A stretch of DNA of 38,077 nt from Desulfovibrio sp. (GCA_017415765.1 JAFQED010000063.1:1-38077), one strand, 5' to 3'. Shown: positions 1 to 6,726, counted from the first letter of the stretch. Notes: generated by a model not told the origin, from the sequence alone. Program-made: numbers and translations.

Positions 1-119
1 AAATGTGCTGTGGCCGAACCCCCATGCAAACTCTGCTGGAGGGTAAAAACATCTGGATGGAGAAGGTCGGACAGCTCAACTAAACGGACAGTTGACCATC
101 AAAACGGAGCTTACTGTCA
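1..119 (+). mobile_element. Right end of an insertion sequence (transposase C-terminus)
   Basis: An open frame enters from the left edge and ends at a TAA at 81-83. Its last residues (GRTPMQTLLEGK, then an acidic/basic tail) resemble the extreme C-terminus of DDE (rve-type) transposases such as IS481 or IS3 family enzymes, where a [KR]TP motif precedes the end. The remaining bases to about 119 would be the IS right end, with a probable terminal inverted repeat around CTGTCAG at 114-120. The exact boundary cannot be set because the left end and target duplication are outside the window. Family assignment is tentative. Confidence 0.5.
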
Positions 120-465
120 GATCAAGTCGGAACCAGTACATGTCAGCATTACCTCTTATTTCACCTTCACAAGTTAGGCCATAACGAGTTAAATCTTCTT
201 GTACTTCTGTTATATCGCCTTCGCACAAAATTGTCCATATACCTGCAGGTGTTGCTTCATATTGAACAGATAAATTATAGACAGATCTAAACATCTGACC
301 GACTTTTCGCAAAATATCACCAGCGATTTGACCTGCTCTTTCAGGATTATCAATATAGGATCCCCATTTTTTGTATGGTAAGCGAATTCGGAAAACATCT
401 TCTGCATTCCCAAACACACCGCCGCCGATTATCAAACCAAGTAAATATGCTCTATCTGTATCCAT
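76..465 (-). pseudogene. Partner gene of the methyltransferase, truncated by IS insertion
   Basis: The frame starts at ATG 465, 11 bases after the methyltransferase stop, with a fair Shine-Dalgarno AAGGTG seven bases upstream, so it is translated from the same operon. Only about the first 114 residues look native. The last ~15 (from 'LTVSS' on) are encoded by the insertion-sequence end. The N-terminus YLLGLIIGGGVFG loosely resembles a LAGLIDADG motif, but the acidic residues of that motif are absent, so an endonuclease fold is only a guess. By position it is the likely restriction endonuclease or an accessory protein of the R-M system. I do not recognise the family. Base composition is AT-rich like its neighbour. 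Confidence 0.6.
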
Positions 466-476
466 TTTGTTGCACC

Positions 477-1772
477 TTATTCTTTGTTGGAATTAGGAGT
501 AAAGACCTGATCCATGATAGCCTTAGCAATGTTGTACGCCAAGGTAACGGGGACGGCATTACCAATAACCTTATACATGGCAGTAATATTTCTAGGAGTA
601 TCTGTAATGAACTTGAAATCATCAGGAAATGTTTGGATACGTGCAACTTCTCGAACAGTATATCTTCTATTCTCCGTAGGATGAATAATACCACAGTTTT
701 CAGGCTGTGCAGATGCAGTCATTGTTCCGCAGATTTCATTTCTAGAAAATCGGCGATAAAAATTCGGGGAGTGATATTTTTTCATATCATCACGAATTCT
801 CTGGAAGCGAGGAGCCAAATGCTCATATGGAACATCTTTCCAAGAGCCGCCTTCTGGAATATATTTAATCATATCCAAAGCCTGAGGAGATAACGGCCAA
901 TCAATATGATTTTCCGTATCTGCAGGAATATCCAAAATGTTTTTTATCGCAAGCTGTTCTTTGCTCTGCTTTGAAGGAAAAACAAATGTCTTACCCAAAT
1001 CCTTGCGAACGCCAACAAAAAGGACTCTCTGGCGATTTTGTGGTACTCCATAATCTGCTGCGTTTACAAGTTGATACACAACGTTATACCCAATGTCGTT
1101 CATGGAAGATAAATCTTCTACAATTACGTCTGCAAGATTTTGTCCGTCTATGTATTTGGTCGAGAGCAACCCTTTAACATTTTCAAAAACAATAACTTTA
1201 GGCATTTTTTTTGAAATGATACGCAAGCACTCTTTATACAGCAGACCACGAGAATCGTGAACTCCCTTACGATTACCAGCATTGGAAAATGGCTGGCAAG
1301 GGAAACCTGCGGTCAAAATATCTCCGTCTGGGATGTCATCTTCATTAACAGTTAAAATATCACGCTTGTCGATTTTACCCAGGTTAAGTGAATATACCGC
1401 TTGAGCATCAGAATCAAAATCATTTGCCCAGACGATATTAAACCCTGCTTTTTCAAACCCAAGATCCATTCCGCCACAGCCAGCGAACAAGGAAATTTGC
1501 TTAGGGGAGTTTTTGATAGGCGCATGTTTTCTTTTGTTGGTATCCACAATCAGATTGTTATCTGTTTTTGTATCTGAAAAAACTTCCAATTCAATTGGAA
1601 AATTTGAAGTGGACGATAAATATGAATCTATATCACTAGTTCGAATACGCCATGTACGCTTGCTAAGCTTAGAGGCCTGAAGGATTCCATCTCCAATCAT
1701 GCGGCGCACAGTTTTTTCAGATAGCTGCAGATATTTAGCTGTTTGTGCAACAGTCAATAGCTTAATATCCAT
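477..1772 (-). CDS. dcm: DNA (cytosine-5) methyltransferase with N-terminal helix-turn-helix
   Basis: This enzyme transfers a methyl group from S-adenosylmethionine to carbon 5 of cytosine in a specific DNA site. Residues about 1-55 form an excisionase/MerR-like helix-turn-helix (LLTVAQTAKYLQLSEKTVRR). A linker follows, then the catalytic domain: motif I FAGCGGMDLG, motif IV GFPCQPFS with the catalytic Cys, motif VI ENV, motif VIII QNRQRVLFVGVR, and motifs IX-X ending in IGNAVP. All core motifs are intact at 431 residues, so it should be active. The HTH could act as an autorepressor, as in other R-M controllers, or aid target binding. The downstream partner gene is interrupted by an IS, leaving an orphan methyltransferase. 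The AT-rich composition differs strongly from the GC-rich genes after 2400, which suggests transfer. Confidence 0.95.
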   Translation of the reverse strand: MDIKLLTVAQTAKYLQLSEKTVRRMIGDGILQASKLSKRTWRIRTSDIDSYLSSTSNFPIELEVFSDTKTDNNLIVDTNKRKHAPIKNSPKQISLFAGCGGMDLGFEKAGFNIVWANDFDSDAQAVYSLNLGKIDKRDILTVNEDDIPDGDILTAGFPCQPFSNAGNRKGVHDSRGLLYKECLRIISKKMPKVIVFENVKGLLSTKYIDGQNLADVIVEDLSSMNDIGYNVVYQLVNAADYGVPQNRQRVLFVGVRKDLGKTFVFPSKQSKEQLAIKNILDIPADTENHIDWPLSPQALDMIKYIPEGGSWKDVPYEHLAPRFQRIRDDMKKYHSPNFYRRFSRNEICGTMTASAQPENCGIIHPTENRRYTVREVARIQTFPDDFKFITDTPRNITAMYKVIGNAVPVTLAYNIAKAIMDQVFTPNSNKE

Positions 1773-1808
1773 AAAGTATGTACCCCTTTGGCTTTATCCT
1801 TTTTGGAC

Positions 1809-1837
1809 TTTATAACATTTTCGTATAAAAGATTCAA
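1809..1837 (-). promoter_or_regulatory. Sigma70-type promoter of the methyltransferase gene
   Basis: Read on the minus strand, a TTGAAT -35 box (1832-1837) is separated by exactly 17 bases from a TATAAA -10 box (1809-1814). Transcription would begin near 1802, about 30 bases before the ATG at 1772, with an AAAGGGG ribosome-binding site between. The match to consensus is good and the position is right. Confidence 0.7.
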
Positions 1838-1856
1838 TGCTACGAAGGTATATTTG

Positions 1857-1875
1857 TGGACATTTTTGGACATTT
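1857..1875. repeat. Tandem TGGACATTT boxes upstream of the methyltransferase promoter
   Basis: TGGACATTT occurs at 1857-1865 and again at 1867-1875, an exact 10-base period, so both copies face the same side of the helix. A third partial copy (TTGGACTTT) lies at 1803-1811, against the -10 box. The arrangement suits an operator, for example for the methyltransferase's own helix-turn-helix, but binding is inferred. Confidence 0.45.
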
Positions 1876-1876
1876 G

Positions 1877-2360
1877 AGTACTATACGAGCCACACCATAG
1901 CCAATACATGTCATTATGATAGCAAGTGAAGCTGTCTGAACCATAGCCAGAAGCCTCTCATTAACCCTCTGAGGCCCTTTTGAAATTTTTTTGACCTGTG
2001 GGTCAGGCTGGACAATTTTGATGGCTGAGAAGCACCAATAAACACATATATTTCAATATGTTATAGGACATCTCTGCCCAATCTGCCTAATCCACATTTT
2101 TTGTGAAGCCATGTGAAGCTTTGTGAAGCTCAAATAGCCCCTTGCTGATGCCACCTATCCAACTGGGGAGGCAGCCCATCTGCCAGTTAGTATCTAATTG
2201 TAAAAATTTCGAGTATTATTCCTAAGTTGATATCCTTTTACTTCTCTTTTCCTCCAGACAAATGGTTCCGCATTTTGGTTATACGCATCAACAAAAGCCG
2301 CGATTTATATCCTTATTTTGCAACTAGACACTAGCGGGGGGGGGTCTACATACCAGCAAC
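1877..2360. other. Gene-free AT-rich island margin
   Basis: No convincing gene is seen on either strand. The stretch holds three phased TGTGAAGC repeats, a possible weak hairpin GCCTC/GAGGC followed by T-rich sequence (about 1952-1992), and a run of nine G at 2336-2344 where composition switches from AT-rich to GC-rich. The switch point is a plausible island boundary, but no att duplication or integrase is visible. Confidence 0.5.
2102..2129. repeat. Three TGTGAAGC repeats at exact 10-base spacing
   Basis: TGTGAAGC begins at 2102, 2112 and 2122. A related AGTGAAGC lies at 1925-1932. Short direct repeats phased to one helical turn are typical of protein-binding arrays such as integrase arm sites or operators. 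The binding protein is unknown. Confidence 0.5.
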
Positions 2361-2384
2361 ACGGGCCGCCCTCAGGCGGCCCGT
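2361..2384 (-). terminator. Strong hairpin downstream of the zinc-ribbon gene
   Basis: A perfect 10-base-pair stem (ACGGGCCGCC / GGCGGCCCGT) has a CTCA loop. It lies 44 bases beyond the stop of the minus-strand gene at 2428. There is no clear T-tract on either side, so termination is likely but unproven. Confidence 0.55.
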
Positions 2385-2427
2385 CGTATTTGCCGGACTG
2401 GCAGGACAAAGGAGAACAGGCAGCAGC

Positions 2428-2925
2428 TCAGGCCGTACCGTACCAGCGCGGGCGGCGTGAAGCCAGACCGGAACCAATGCGGCACACTTGCAGGGTATAG
2501 GCTTTCCTGCCGCCGCAGGCAGGGCAGGAATCTGTTATCAACGCACAGCTTGCGTCCAGTTCCAATGGGTCGATGCCTACCGCATCAAGGATACGTCGGG
2601 TACGCCCCTCCCCCCAAAGGACTGGCGCGCCACAGCGGGCACATTCCACAAAAAGCAATTCCGGATCCCACGGCTCACGGCTGCCCGGCAGGGGGGCTGC
2701 CCGAAAGCTGAACATGGCTGCTGCCTGGCGCAATTCCTCCAGTCGGGCACGGGCCGCCCGCAAGAACTTGCGCCGTTTCAATTGCCCTTTGGCGAAGGCC
2801 GCCCGGCGTGCTGCCAGACTGCGCCGCCGCTGGCAAAGGTCTTTCCCACCTGAGCCTTTCGTGTCCGGCTTGCCATGTGGCCGTTGGATGCCTAAACTGT
2901 GTGGATGGCAAAAACTCTTCGTCAT
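2428..2925 (-). CDS. Hypothetical protein with C-terminal zinc-ribbon-like cysteines
   Basis: The product is unrecognised. It has a strongly basic, Arg-rich N-terminal half (about residues 30-65, probably a charged helix) and a C-terminal half with two CxxC pairs, C95/C98 (CARC) and C134/C137 (CPAC), that could bind one zinc ion. GC content and codon use match the core genes. The longest frame starts at ATG 2925 and overlaps the 5' end of mutL on the opposite strand. A shorter start (for example a TTG near residue 49) is possible because no good ribosome-binding site supports the first ATG. It is divergent from mutL and ends at the strong hairpin. A nucleic-acid-binding role is only a guess. 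Confidence 0.6.
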   Translation of the reverse strand: MTKSFCHPHSLGIQRPHGKPDTKGSGGKDLCQRRRSLAARRAAFAKGQLKRRKFLRAARARLEELRQAAAMFSFRAAPLPGSREPWDPELLFVECARCGAPVLWGEGRTRRILDAVGIDPLELDASCALITDSCPACGGRKAYTLQVCRIGSGLASRRPRWYGTA

Positions 2926-4881
2926 ATCCGCTTGCTACCACCTGACTTGCGTAACCAGATCGTCGCTGGCGAAGTGGTGGAACGCCCGGCCAGCGTGGTC
3001 AAGGAATTGGTTGAAAACAGCCTCGATGCCGGTGCCGAACGCATTGACGTACGGCTGGACAACGGCGGCCAGGCCCTCATCCGCGTTCAGGACGACGGCT
3101 GCGGCATACCCCCCGAACAGCTGGAACTGGCTGTCACTCGCCACGCCACCAGCAAGATCAGTAGCATGGATGAGCTGGAGCGCATTGCCTCCTACGGTTT
3201 CCGGGGTGAGGCCCTGCCGAGTATAGCCTCGGTCTCGCGTTTCTCCATTGTTTCGGCATGGGAGGATGCTGCCCACAGCCTACAGGTAGATTATGGTCAT
3301 GTCCAGCCATTGGCCCCGGCGGCCCTGCACCGGGGCAGTCTGGTGGAAGTGCGGGATCTTTTTGCCAATATCCCGGCGCGGCTCAAATTTCTCAAATCTC
3401 CGGCTACAGAACTGAAGCGGGCGCAGGACTGGCTGTCGCGTCTGGCCCTGGCCCGGCAGGAGGTGGGCTTCAGCCTTGCCGCTGGCGAGCGGGAGACTCT
3501 CAAGTTCCTGCCCCGGCAAAGTCTGCGGGAACGCCTTGCCCAGCTCTGGCCACGTCTGGTGGTGGAGGCCCTACGTCCGGTGGACGATACACGCCACGGC
3601 ATCCGTGTACACGGGCTGGCGGCCCTGCCCAATGTCAGCCAGCCGCGTGCCGACCGCATCCTTTTTTACGTCAATGGCCGGGCCGTCAGTGACAAACGCT
3701 TGCTGGCCGCCGTGCGCGAGGCCTACAAGGGGCGGCTGACCAGCCGGGACTATCCGCAGGCAGTCCTCTTTCTGGAGCTTGACCCGCGCGAAGTAGATGT
3801 CAACGTCCATCCCGCCAAGAGCGAAGTGCGTTTTCGGGACGAATCCGCTGTTTTTTCTGCCTGTTTGCACGCGCTCCAGGCCGCGCTGCTCACATCCTTT
3901 GCGGCTGCCTGTCCTGATGGGGCCAGTCCTCTTGCCGACAGTGGCAGCGTGGGGACAATAGCCCCCCCGCAAGCGACTGCACGCCGCCCCGACGGCTTTT
4001 GGGGGCGGCTGGACGAAGCCCCCCTGCTTGGGGCAAACCGCACGGAGACGCTCCCCGGCAATGGGGATGAGGACTGGCAGGTGTATCAGCCTCGGCCTTT
4101 CCCCCAACAGCAGATATTGGCTGAAGCCGCCAGCCCCTACGGCGAGGACACAGTTACCCCCAATTTGCCGGGTGATGTCAGCCTGGACAGCGAAGAGACT
4201 GTCGCCCCTGCCGGACACAGCCAGCCCTCCCTGTTGCCGGATGTGCCCCAGCCCATCCCTGCGGCCGCAAGCCCCGACTCTCAGCCTCCCCCGCCAGGAG
4301 CAGAGGCAGACGCAGCCTTCCGCCCGGTGCAGATTGGACAGCTTTGCTACTTGGGACAAGTGGCGGACACCTACCTTGTCCTGCGGGACACTGCCGGGGC
4401 ATTGCTGCTGCTGGACCAGCACGCCGCGCACGAGCGGATACTCTATGCCCGTTTGCGGCGGGGTGCCTTTGCGGGAATGGGGCAATGCCTGGCCCTGCCG
4501 CTGGAACTGCATCTGCATCCGACCGAGCGTCAACGCTTGCAGGAATTGCGGCCTGGCCTGGCCCAGATGGGTTTTGAGCTGGAATGTAATGACGGGCTGC
4601 TGCAAGTGCGGGCCGTGCCACCTGTCCTGTCCAGCGCGGAAGCTCGCCTCTTTTTGCGCGAGGCCCTGGCCGGGCGCAAGGATGATTTGGCCGGACTGTT
4701 CATCAACGCAGCCTGCAAGAGTGCCATCAAGGCCGGGCAACGCCTCACCACTGATGAAGCTGCCGGACTGCTCCAGCAATGGCTGGAAACCCCGGAACGG
4801 GAATATTGTCCACACGGACGGCCCTGTGTCCTGCGTTGGGATGGCCCGGCCCTGGAACGACTGTTCAAACGGAAACAGTAA
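2905..4881 (+). CDS. mutL: DNA mismatch repair protein MutL
   Basis: MutL links mismatch recognition by MutS to strand removal. The N-terminal GHKL ATPase is complete: ELVENSLDAG (catalytic Glu and Asn), DDGCG, and YGFRGEAL. The transducer domain follows (NGRAVSDKRLL, VDVNVHPAKSEVRF), then a Pro-rich linker of about 150 residues. The C-terminal dimerisation/nuclease domain contains DQHAAHERILYARL near residue 505, ACKSAIKAG and CPHGRP, which are hallmarks of endonuclease-type MutL. The final Glu of the canonical DQHA(x)2E(x)4E motif is Ala here. Length (about 658) is normal. I prefer ATG 2905; GTG 2899 is possible. No clear Shine-Dalgarno is present for either. Confidence 0.96.
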   Translation: MAKTLRHIRLLPPDLRNQIVAGEVVERPASVVKELVENSLDAGAERIDVRLDNGGQALIRVQDDGCGIPPEQLELAVTRHATSKISSMDELERIASYGFRGEALPSIASVSRFSIVSAWEDAAHSLQVDYGHVQPLAPAALHRGSLVEVRDLFANIPARLKFLKSPATELKRAQDWLSRLALARQEVGFSLAAGERETLKFLPRQSLRERLAQLWPRLVVEALRPVDDTRHGIRVHGLAALPNVSQPRADRILFYVNGRAVSDKRLLAAVREAYKGRLTSRDYPQAVLFLELDPREVDVNVHPAKSEVRFRDESAVFSACLHALQAALLTSFAAACPDGASPLADSGSVGTIAPPQATARRPDGFWGRLDEAPLLGANRTETLPGNGDEDWQVYQPRPFPQQQILAEAASPYGEDTVTPNLPGDVSLDSEETVAPAGHSQPSLLPDVPQPIPAAASPDSQPPPPGAEADAAFRPVQIGQLCYLGQVADTYLVLRDTAGALLLLDQHAAHERILYARLRRGAFAGMGQCLALPLELHLHPTERQRLQELRPGLAQMGFELECNDGLLQVRAVPPVLSSAEARLFLREALAGRKDDLAGLFINAACKSAIKAGQRLTTDEAAGLLQQWLETPEREYCPHGRPCVLRWDGPALERLFKRKQ

Positions 4882-4911
4882 GGGAAGCGCAGACGCTGTC
4901 TACGCTTCCCT
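4881..4911. terminator. Hairpin between mutL and the convergent gene
   Basis: The stem AGGGAAGCG / CGCTTCCCT encloses an inner AGAC/GTCT stem. It begins at the last base of the mutL stop codon. The symmetric structure between convergent genes probably serves both, though T-tracts are weak. Confidence 0.6.
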
Positions 4912-4949
4912 GAACCGCTTGCTGACGATGCATCGCTCTACGCAAACAC

Positions 4950-5465
4950 TCAGCCCAGCAGATAATCACCCCGGTTAAACTTGAACTTTTCTGTGGCAGT
5001 CAGCACTTCCAGCTCATTGAGCAAGCTGTCGAAGCCGGGGTTCTGGCCACGTACGCCAGCGGTATCCTGACGCAGCCGGGCCACCTGGGTTTCAATGCCT
5101 TCCAGCATTGCCCACGCATCCTTCAGCGAACTGCCCTCGCCCGCAGAACCAATGGCTCTGGCATAGCCGTCCCACATGTCCAATGTGCCGGAAGCCTGCG
5201 CAAAAGCGGCCTGCAGCACTGCGGCATCAGGGTCAATAGCCTGCGCCGGGGCAGTACCCTGCAGGAGCATCTGGCTGATCAGCCCACTTTGGGCAGAACC
5301 CGGTGCCAACGGCTGCCCGCTGTCAACCGCCCCCCCCATGCCCAGCTCTTGCGCCAGCAGGGCCTCAAAGCCCTGCCCCTGCTGCCCGGCCTGCTTGCGA
5401 AGCGTTGCGGCTTGCTGTTCCTGCAAGCGCAGCAAGGCTTCCAGTTGGTCGGTATTGATGTTCAT
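4950..5465 (-). CDS. Hypothetical protein, alpha-helical, cytoplasmic
   Basis: I do not recognise this 171-residue protein beyond a general likeness to uncharacterised proteins of sulfate reducers. It starts MNINTDQLEALLRLQEQQ, has a helical first 35 residues rich in Gln and Leu, a Gly/Ala/Pro-rich middle, and a helical C-terminal third ending with the polar FNRGDYLLG. There is no signal peptide or membrane segment. The start is well supported by GGAGGC five bases before the ATG. It is convergent with mutL and monocistronic. A coiled-coil or chaperone-like role would fit the composition, but nothing specific can be claimed. Confidence 0.7.
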   Translation of the reverse strand: MNINTDQLEALLRLQEQQAATLRKQAGQQGQGFEALLAQELGMGGAVDSGQPLAPGSAQSGLISQMLLQGTAPAQAIDPDAAVLQAAFAQASGTLDMWDGYARAIGSAGEGSSLKDAWAMLEGIETQVARLRQDTAGVRGQNPGFDSLLNELEVLTATEKFKFNRGDYLLG

Positions 5466-5676
5466 ATTGCCTCCAGGGTTGGCGTTCGCCTACCTGCTCA
5501 CGATATGCAAAAATTCTGCCAGTTTAGAATTTTTTGTAACATATTGATTTAACAAGTATATTTTGGAAAGACAGAGGAATTTTTTGCCCGACAGCAGGGC
5601 TTTCCCGGCAGTCTCAGGCGCATTTGATCGGGGGCTGGTAAAAATTACCTCCATCCCATGCAGGGTATCACCGGCT

Positions 5677-5711
5677 GCCCCTGCCACACAAGGGATTTTG
5701 TTGTGCCAGCC
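5677..5711 (+). repeat. Direct repeat copy 1 flanking the small-peptide locus
   Basis: This stretch, beginning CCCCTGCCACACA and ending TGTGCCAGCC, recurs at 6066-6101 with roughly 80 percent identity by eye and one indel. The two copies bracket the putative small-peptide locus. Function is unknown. Confidence 0.55.
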
Positions 5712-5733
5712 CTGCCCTTGGTCACGCAGCACC

Positions 5734-5762
5734 TTGACACGGACAAGGCCTGTGCATACAAG
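5734..5762 (+). promoter_or_regulatory. Sigma70-type promoter directed at the 3' side of the small peptide gene
   Basis: TTGACA (5734-5739), a 17-base spacer and TACAAG (5757-5762) form a near-consensus promoter. The start would be near 5769. No plus-strand coding sequence follows, which suggests it drives a small RNA. Confidence 0.55.
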
Positions 5763-5768
5763 GAGGGC

Positions 5769-5875
5769 ATGGAGGCGGTAACCTCCATGCCCAGTGTGGG
5801 GCACGTCCCCCGCGAGTTAGTGTCTCGCAAGATTTGCGCCCCGACAGGAGAGTCGCCTCCTGCCGGGGCAACTTG
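5769..5875 (+). ncRNA. Candidate antisense small RNA (possible type I antitoxin)
   Basis: Starting from the promoter just upstream, the RNA would open with the stem around ATGGAGG / CCTCCAT (wider DNA inverted repeat 5765-5775 / 5782-5792) and continue to the long hairpin at 5839-5868. It would overlap the 3' region of the minus-strand peptide message tail to tail, as in TxpA/RatA-type systems. The end is uncertain because no T-tract follows the hairpin. This is a prediction only. Confidence 0.35.
5839..5868. terminator. Long hairpin after the small peptide gene
   Basis: CCCCGACAGGAG (5839-5850) pairs with CTCCTGCCGGGG (5857-5868) with one mismatch, which is a G-U wobble in the minus-strand RNA. 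It lies 12 bases beyond the stop of the small minus-strand frame. No U-tract follows on either strand, so it may act as a stabilising 3' structure or a shared terminator. Confidence 0.5.
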
Positions 5876-5879
5876 CGTG

Positions 5880-5963
5880 TTAGAGGTTCAGCAAACGAAC
5901 CACCACAGCCGCAAGGACGGCGGCCAACAATGCGGCCAGCACATCCCGGAGGAAACGTCTCAT
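5880..5963 (-). CDS. 27-residue hydrophobic peptide, candidate type I toxin
   Basis: A tiny frame (ATG 5963, TAA 5880) encodes a basic N-terminus MRRFLRD followed by an unbroken Leu/Ala/Val helix and a short RLLNL tail: one predicted membrane span. A perfect AAGGAGG Shine-Dalgarno stands 7-8 bases upstream of the ATG and is embedded in a stem AGGAG/CTCCT (5973-5977 with 5984-5988), so translation is probably self-masked. It has its own promoter (6006-6034) and a 3' hairpin, and an opposing promoter points at its 3' end. Size, hydropathy and layout match type I toxins (TisB, DinQ, Fst/TxpA-like), although I see no family-specific sequence match. A KdpF-like small membrane subunit is an alternative. 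Confidence 0.55.
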   Translation of the reverse strand: MRRFLRDVLAALLAAVLAAVVVRLLNL

Positions 5964-6005
5964 GGGGATACCCTCCTTTGCAGAGGAGCATTACCCCACA
6001 GCGAT

Positions 6006-6034
6006 TTTTTAGCAGAAGCCCTTATCCCTGACAA
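6006..6034 (-). promoter_or_regulatory. Promoter of the 27-residue peptide gene
   Basis: On the minus strand, TTGTCA (6029-6034), a 17-base spacer and TAAAAA (6006-6011) predict a start near 5999. That gives a leader of about 36 bases which folds over the ribosome-binding site. Confidence 0.5.
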
Positions 6035-6065
6035 TCAGACATCCACTACAGGAGGGCGAACGCTG

Positions 6066-6101
6066 TACCCCTGCCACACAGGGGAATTGGGCTGTGCCAG
6101 C
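6066..6101 (+). repeat. Direct repeat copy 2 flanking the small-peptide locus
   Basis: This is the second copy of the element at 5677-5711. Here it can form two small hairpins, CCCCTG/CAGGGG and GGCTG/CAGCC. It lies in the leader region of the stress-protein gene, so it may instead be a 5' regulatory element that was duplicated. Confidence 0.5.
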
Positions 6102-6209
6102 CAAGTCCCCTGCAAAAGTCCTTGTCTATTCTGGCAAAAGGCTCTAGTCTTGCAACAAGAAGGCGAGGATGAAAAACACCTGTATCCACAAGGCAGAAAG
6201 GAGCCGAGC

Positions 6210-6665
6210 ATGAAGCAAATCAAAAAGATTCTCTGCGCTGTCGATCTTTCCGACCACAGCAAGGCCGTTGCCGAATATGCCGTCCTGCTGGCCAAGGGCA
6301 TGAACGCTGAGGTGGTTGTCGTGTATACGGCTCCCTCTCTCAGCCAGTATGTGGGTTTTCATGTCCCCCCCAATACCATTGAAAACTTTGTGGGAGAAAT
6401 CGTCACCGGGGCAGAAAAATCCATGGAAGCCTTCGTGGCCGAGCACTTCCCCGGTGTCACCGCGCGCGGTCAGGTGCTTATCGGTTATGCCGCAGAAGAG
6501 ATCCTGCGCCGTGCCCATGAGGAAGAGGCCGACCTCATCGTCATGGGTACCCACGGCCGCAAGGGTATTGACCGCATCCTGTTTGGCTCTGTGGCAGAAA
6601 AGGTGGTCAAGAATGCCGACATGCCCGTGCTGACCATCCGCCCCAGTGCCCCTGCATCCGTATAA
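6210..6665 (+). CDS. Universal stress protein (UspA family)
   Basis: This is a single-domain USP of 151 residues, a cytoplasmic nucleotide-binding protein induced by stress in other bacteria. The family nucleotide motif G-x2-G-x9-G-S/T is present as GTHGRKGIDRILFGS, so it belongs to the ATP-binding branch. The N-terminal strand KKILCAVDLSDHSK, with Asp of the adenine pocket, is also typical. The frame is open far upstream, but the start at ATG 6210 is fixed by AAAGGAG six bases before it and by the family's length. It is monocistronic, closed by a textbook terminator at 6690-6716. Its target or partner cannot be read from sequence. Confidence 0.93.
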   Translation: MKQIKKILCAVDLSDHSKAVAEYAVLLAKGMNAEVVVVYTAPSLSQYVGFHVPPNTIENFVGEIVTGAEKSMEAFVAEHFPGVTARGQVLIGYAAEEILRRAHEEEADLIVMGTHGRKGIDRILFGSVAEKVVKNADMPVLTIRPSAPASV

Positions 6666-6689
6666 GCTTGCCAGACGACAGTACAGACT

Positions 6690-6716
6690 GCCGCCGCAAC
6701 AGCGGCGGCTTTTTTT
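6690..6716 (+). terminator. Rho-independent terminator after the universal stress protein
   Basis: GCCGCCGC and GCGGCGGC form a perfect 8-pair stem with an AACA loop, followed directly by seven T. The hisC ribosome-binding site (GGGAG at 6717-6721) starts immediately after the T-tract. Confidence 0.92.
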
Positions 6717-6726
6717 GGGAGTAACC

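Noticed and set aside
76-465. LAGLIDADG homing endonuclease
   Set aside because: Only the hydrophobic part matches (LLGLIIGGG); the acidic catalytic residue is missing and the gene is truncated.
375-893. Plus-strand 172-codon open frame opposite the methyltransferase
   Set aside because: It is antisense to conserved coding sequence, has no recognisable domain and no ribosome-binding site.
2336-2344. Run of nine G as a possible phase-variation tract
   Set aside because: It lies in non-coding DNA and is not within or just upstream of a gene; assembly length error is also possible.
3571-4815. 414-codon minus-strand frame inside mutL
   Set aside because: High-GC shadow of the mutL frame with no domain or start signal.
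6119-6165. Sigma54-like or sigma70 promoter for the universal stress protein
   Set aside because: TTGTCT-17-TAGTCT can be drawn but both boxes are weak, and the GG/GC spacing for sigma54 is wrong.
5658-6209. Extension of the universal stress protein frame upstream to 5658
   Set aside because: The added 184 residues are unlike any domain, cross two promoters and hairpins, and a clear ribosome-binding site precedes ATG 6210.
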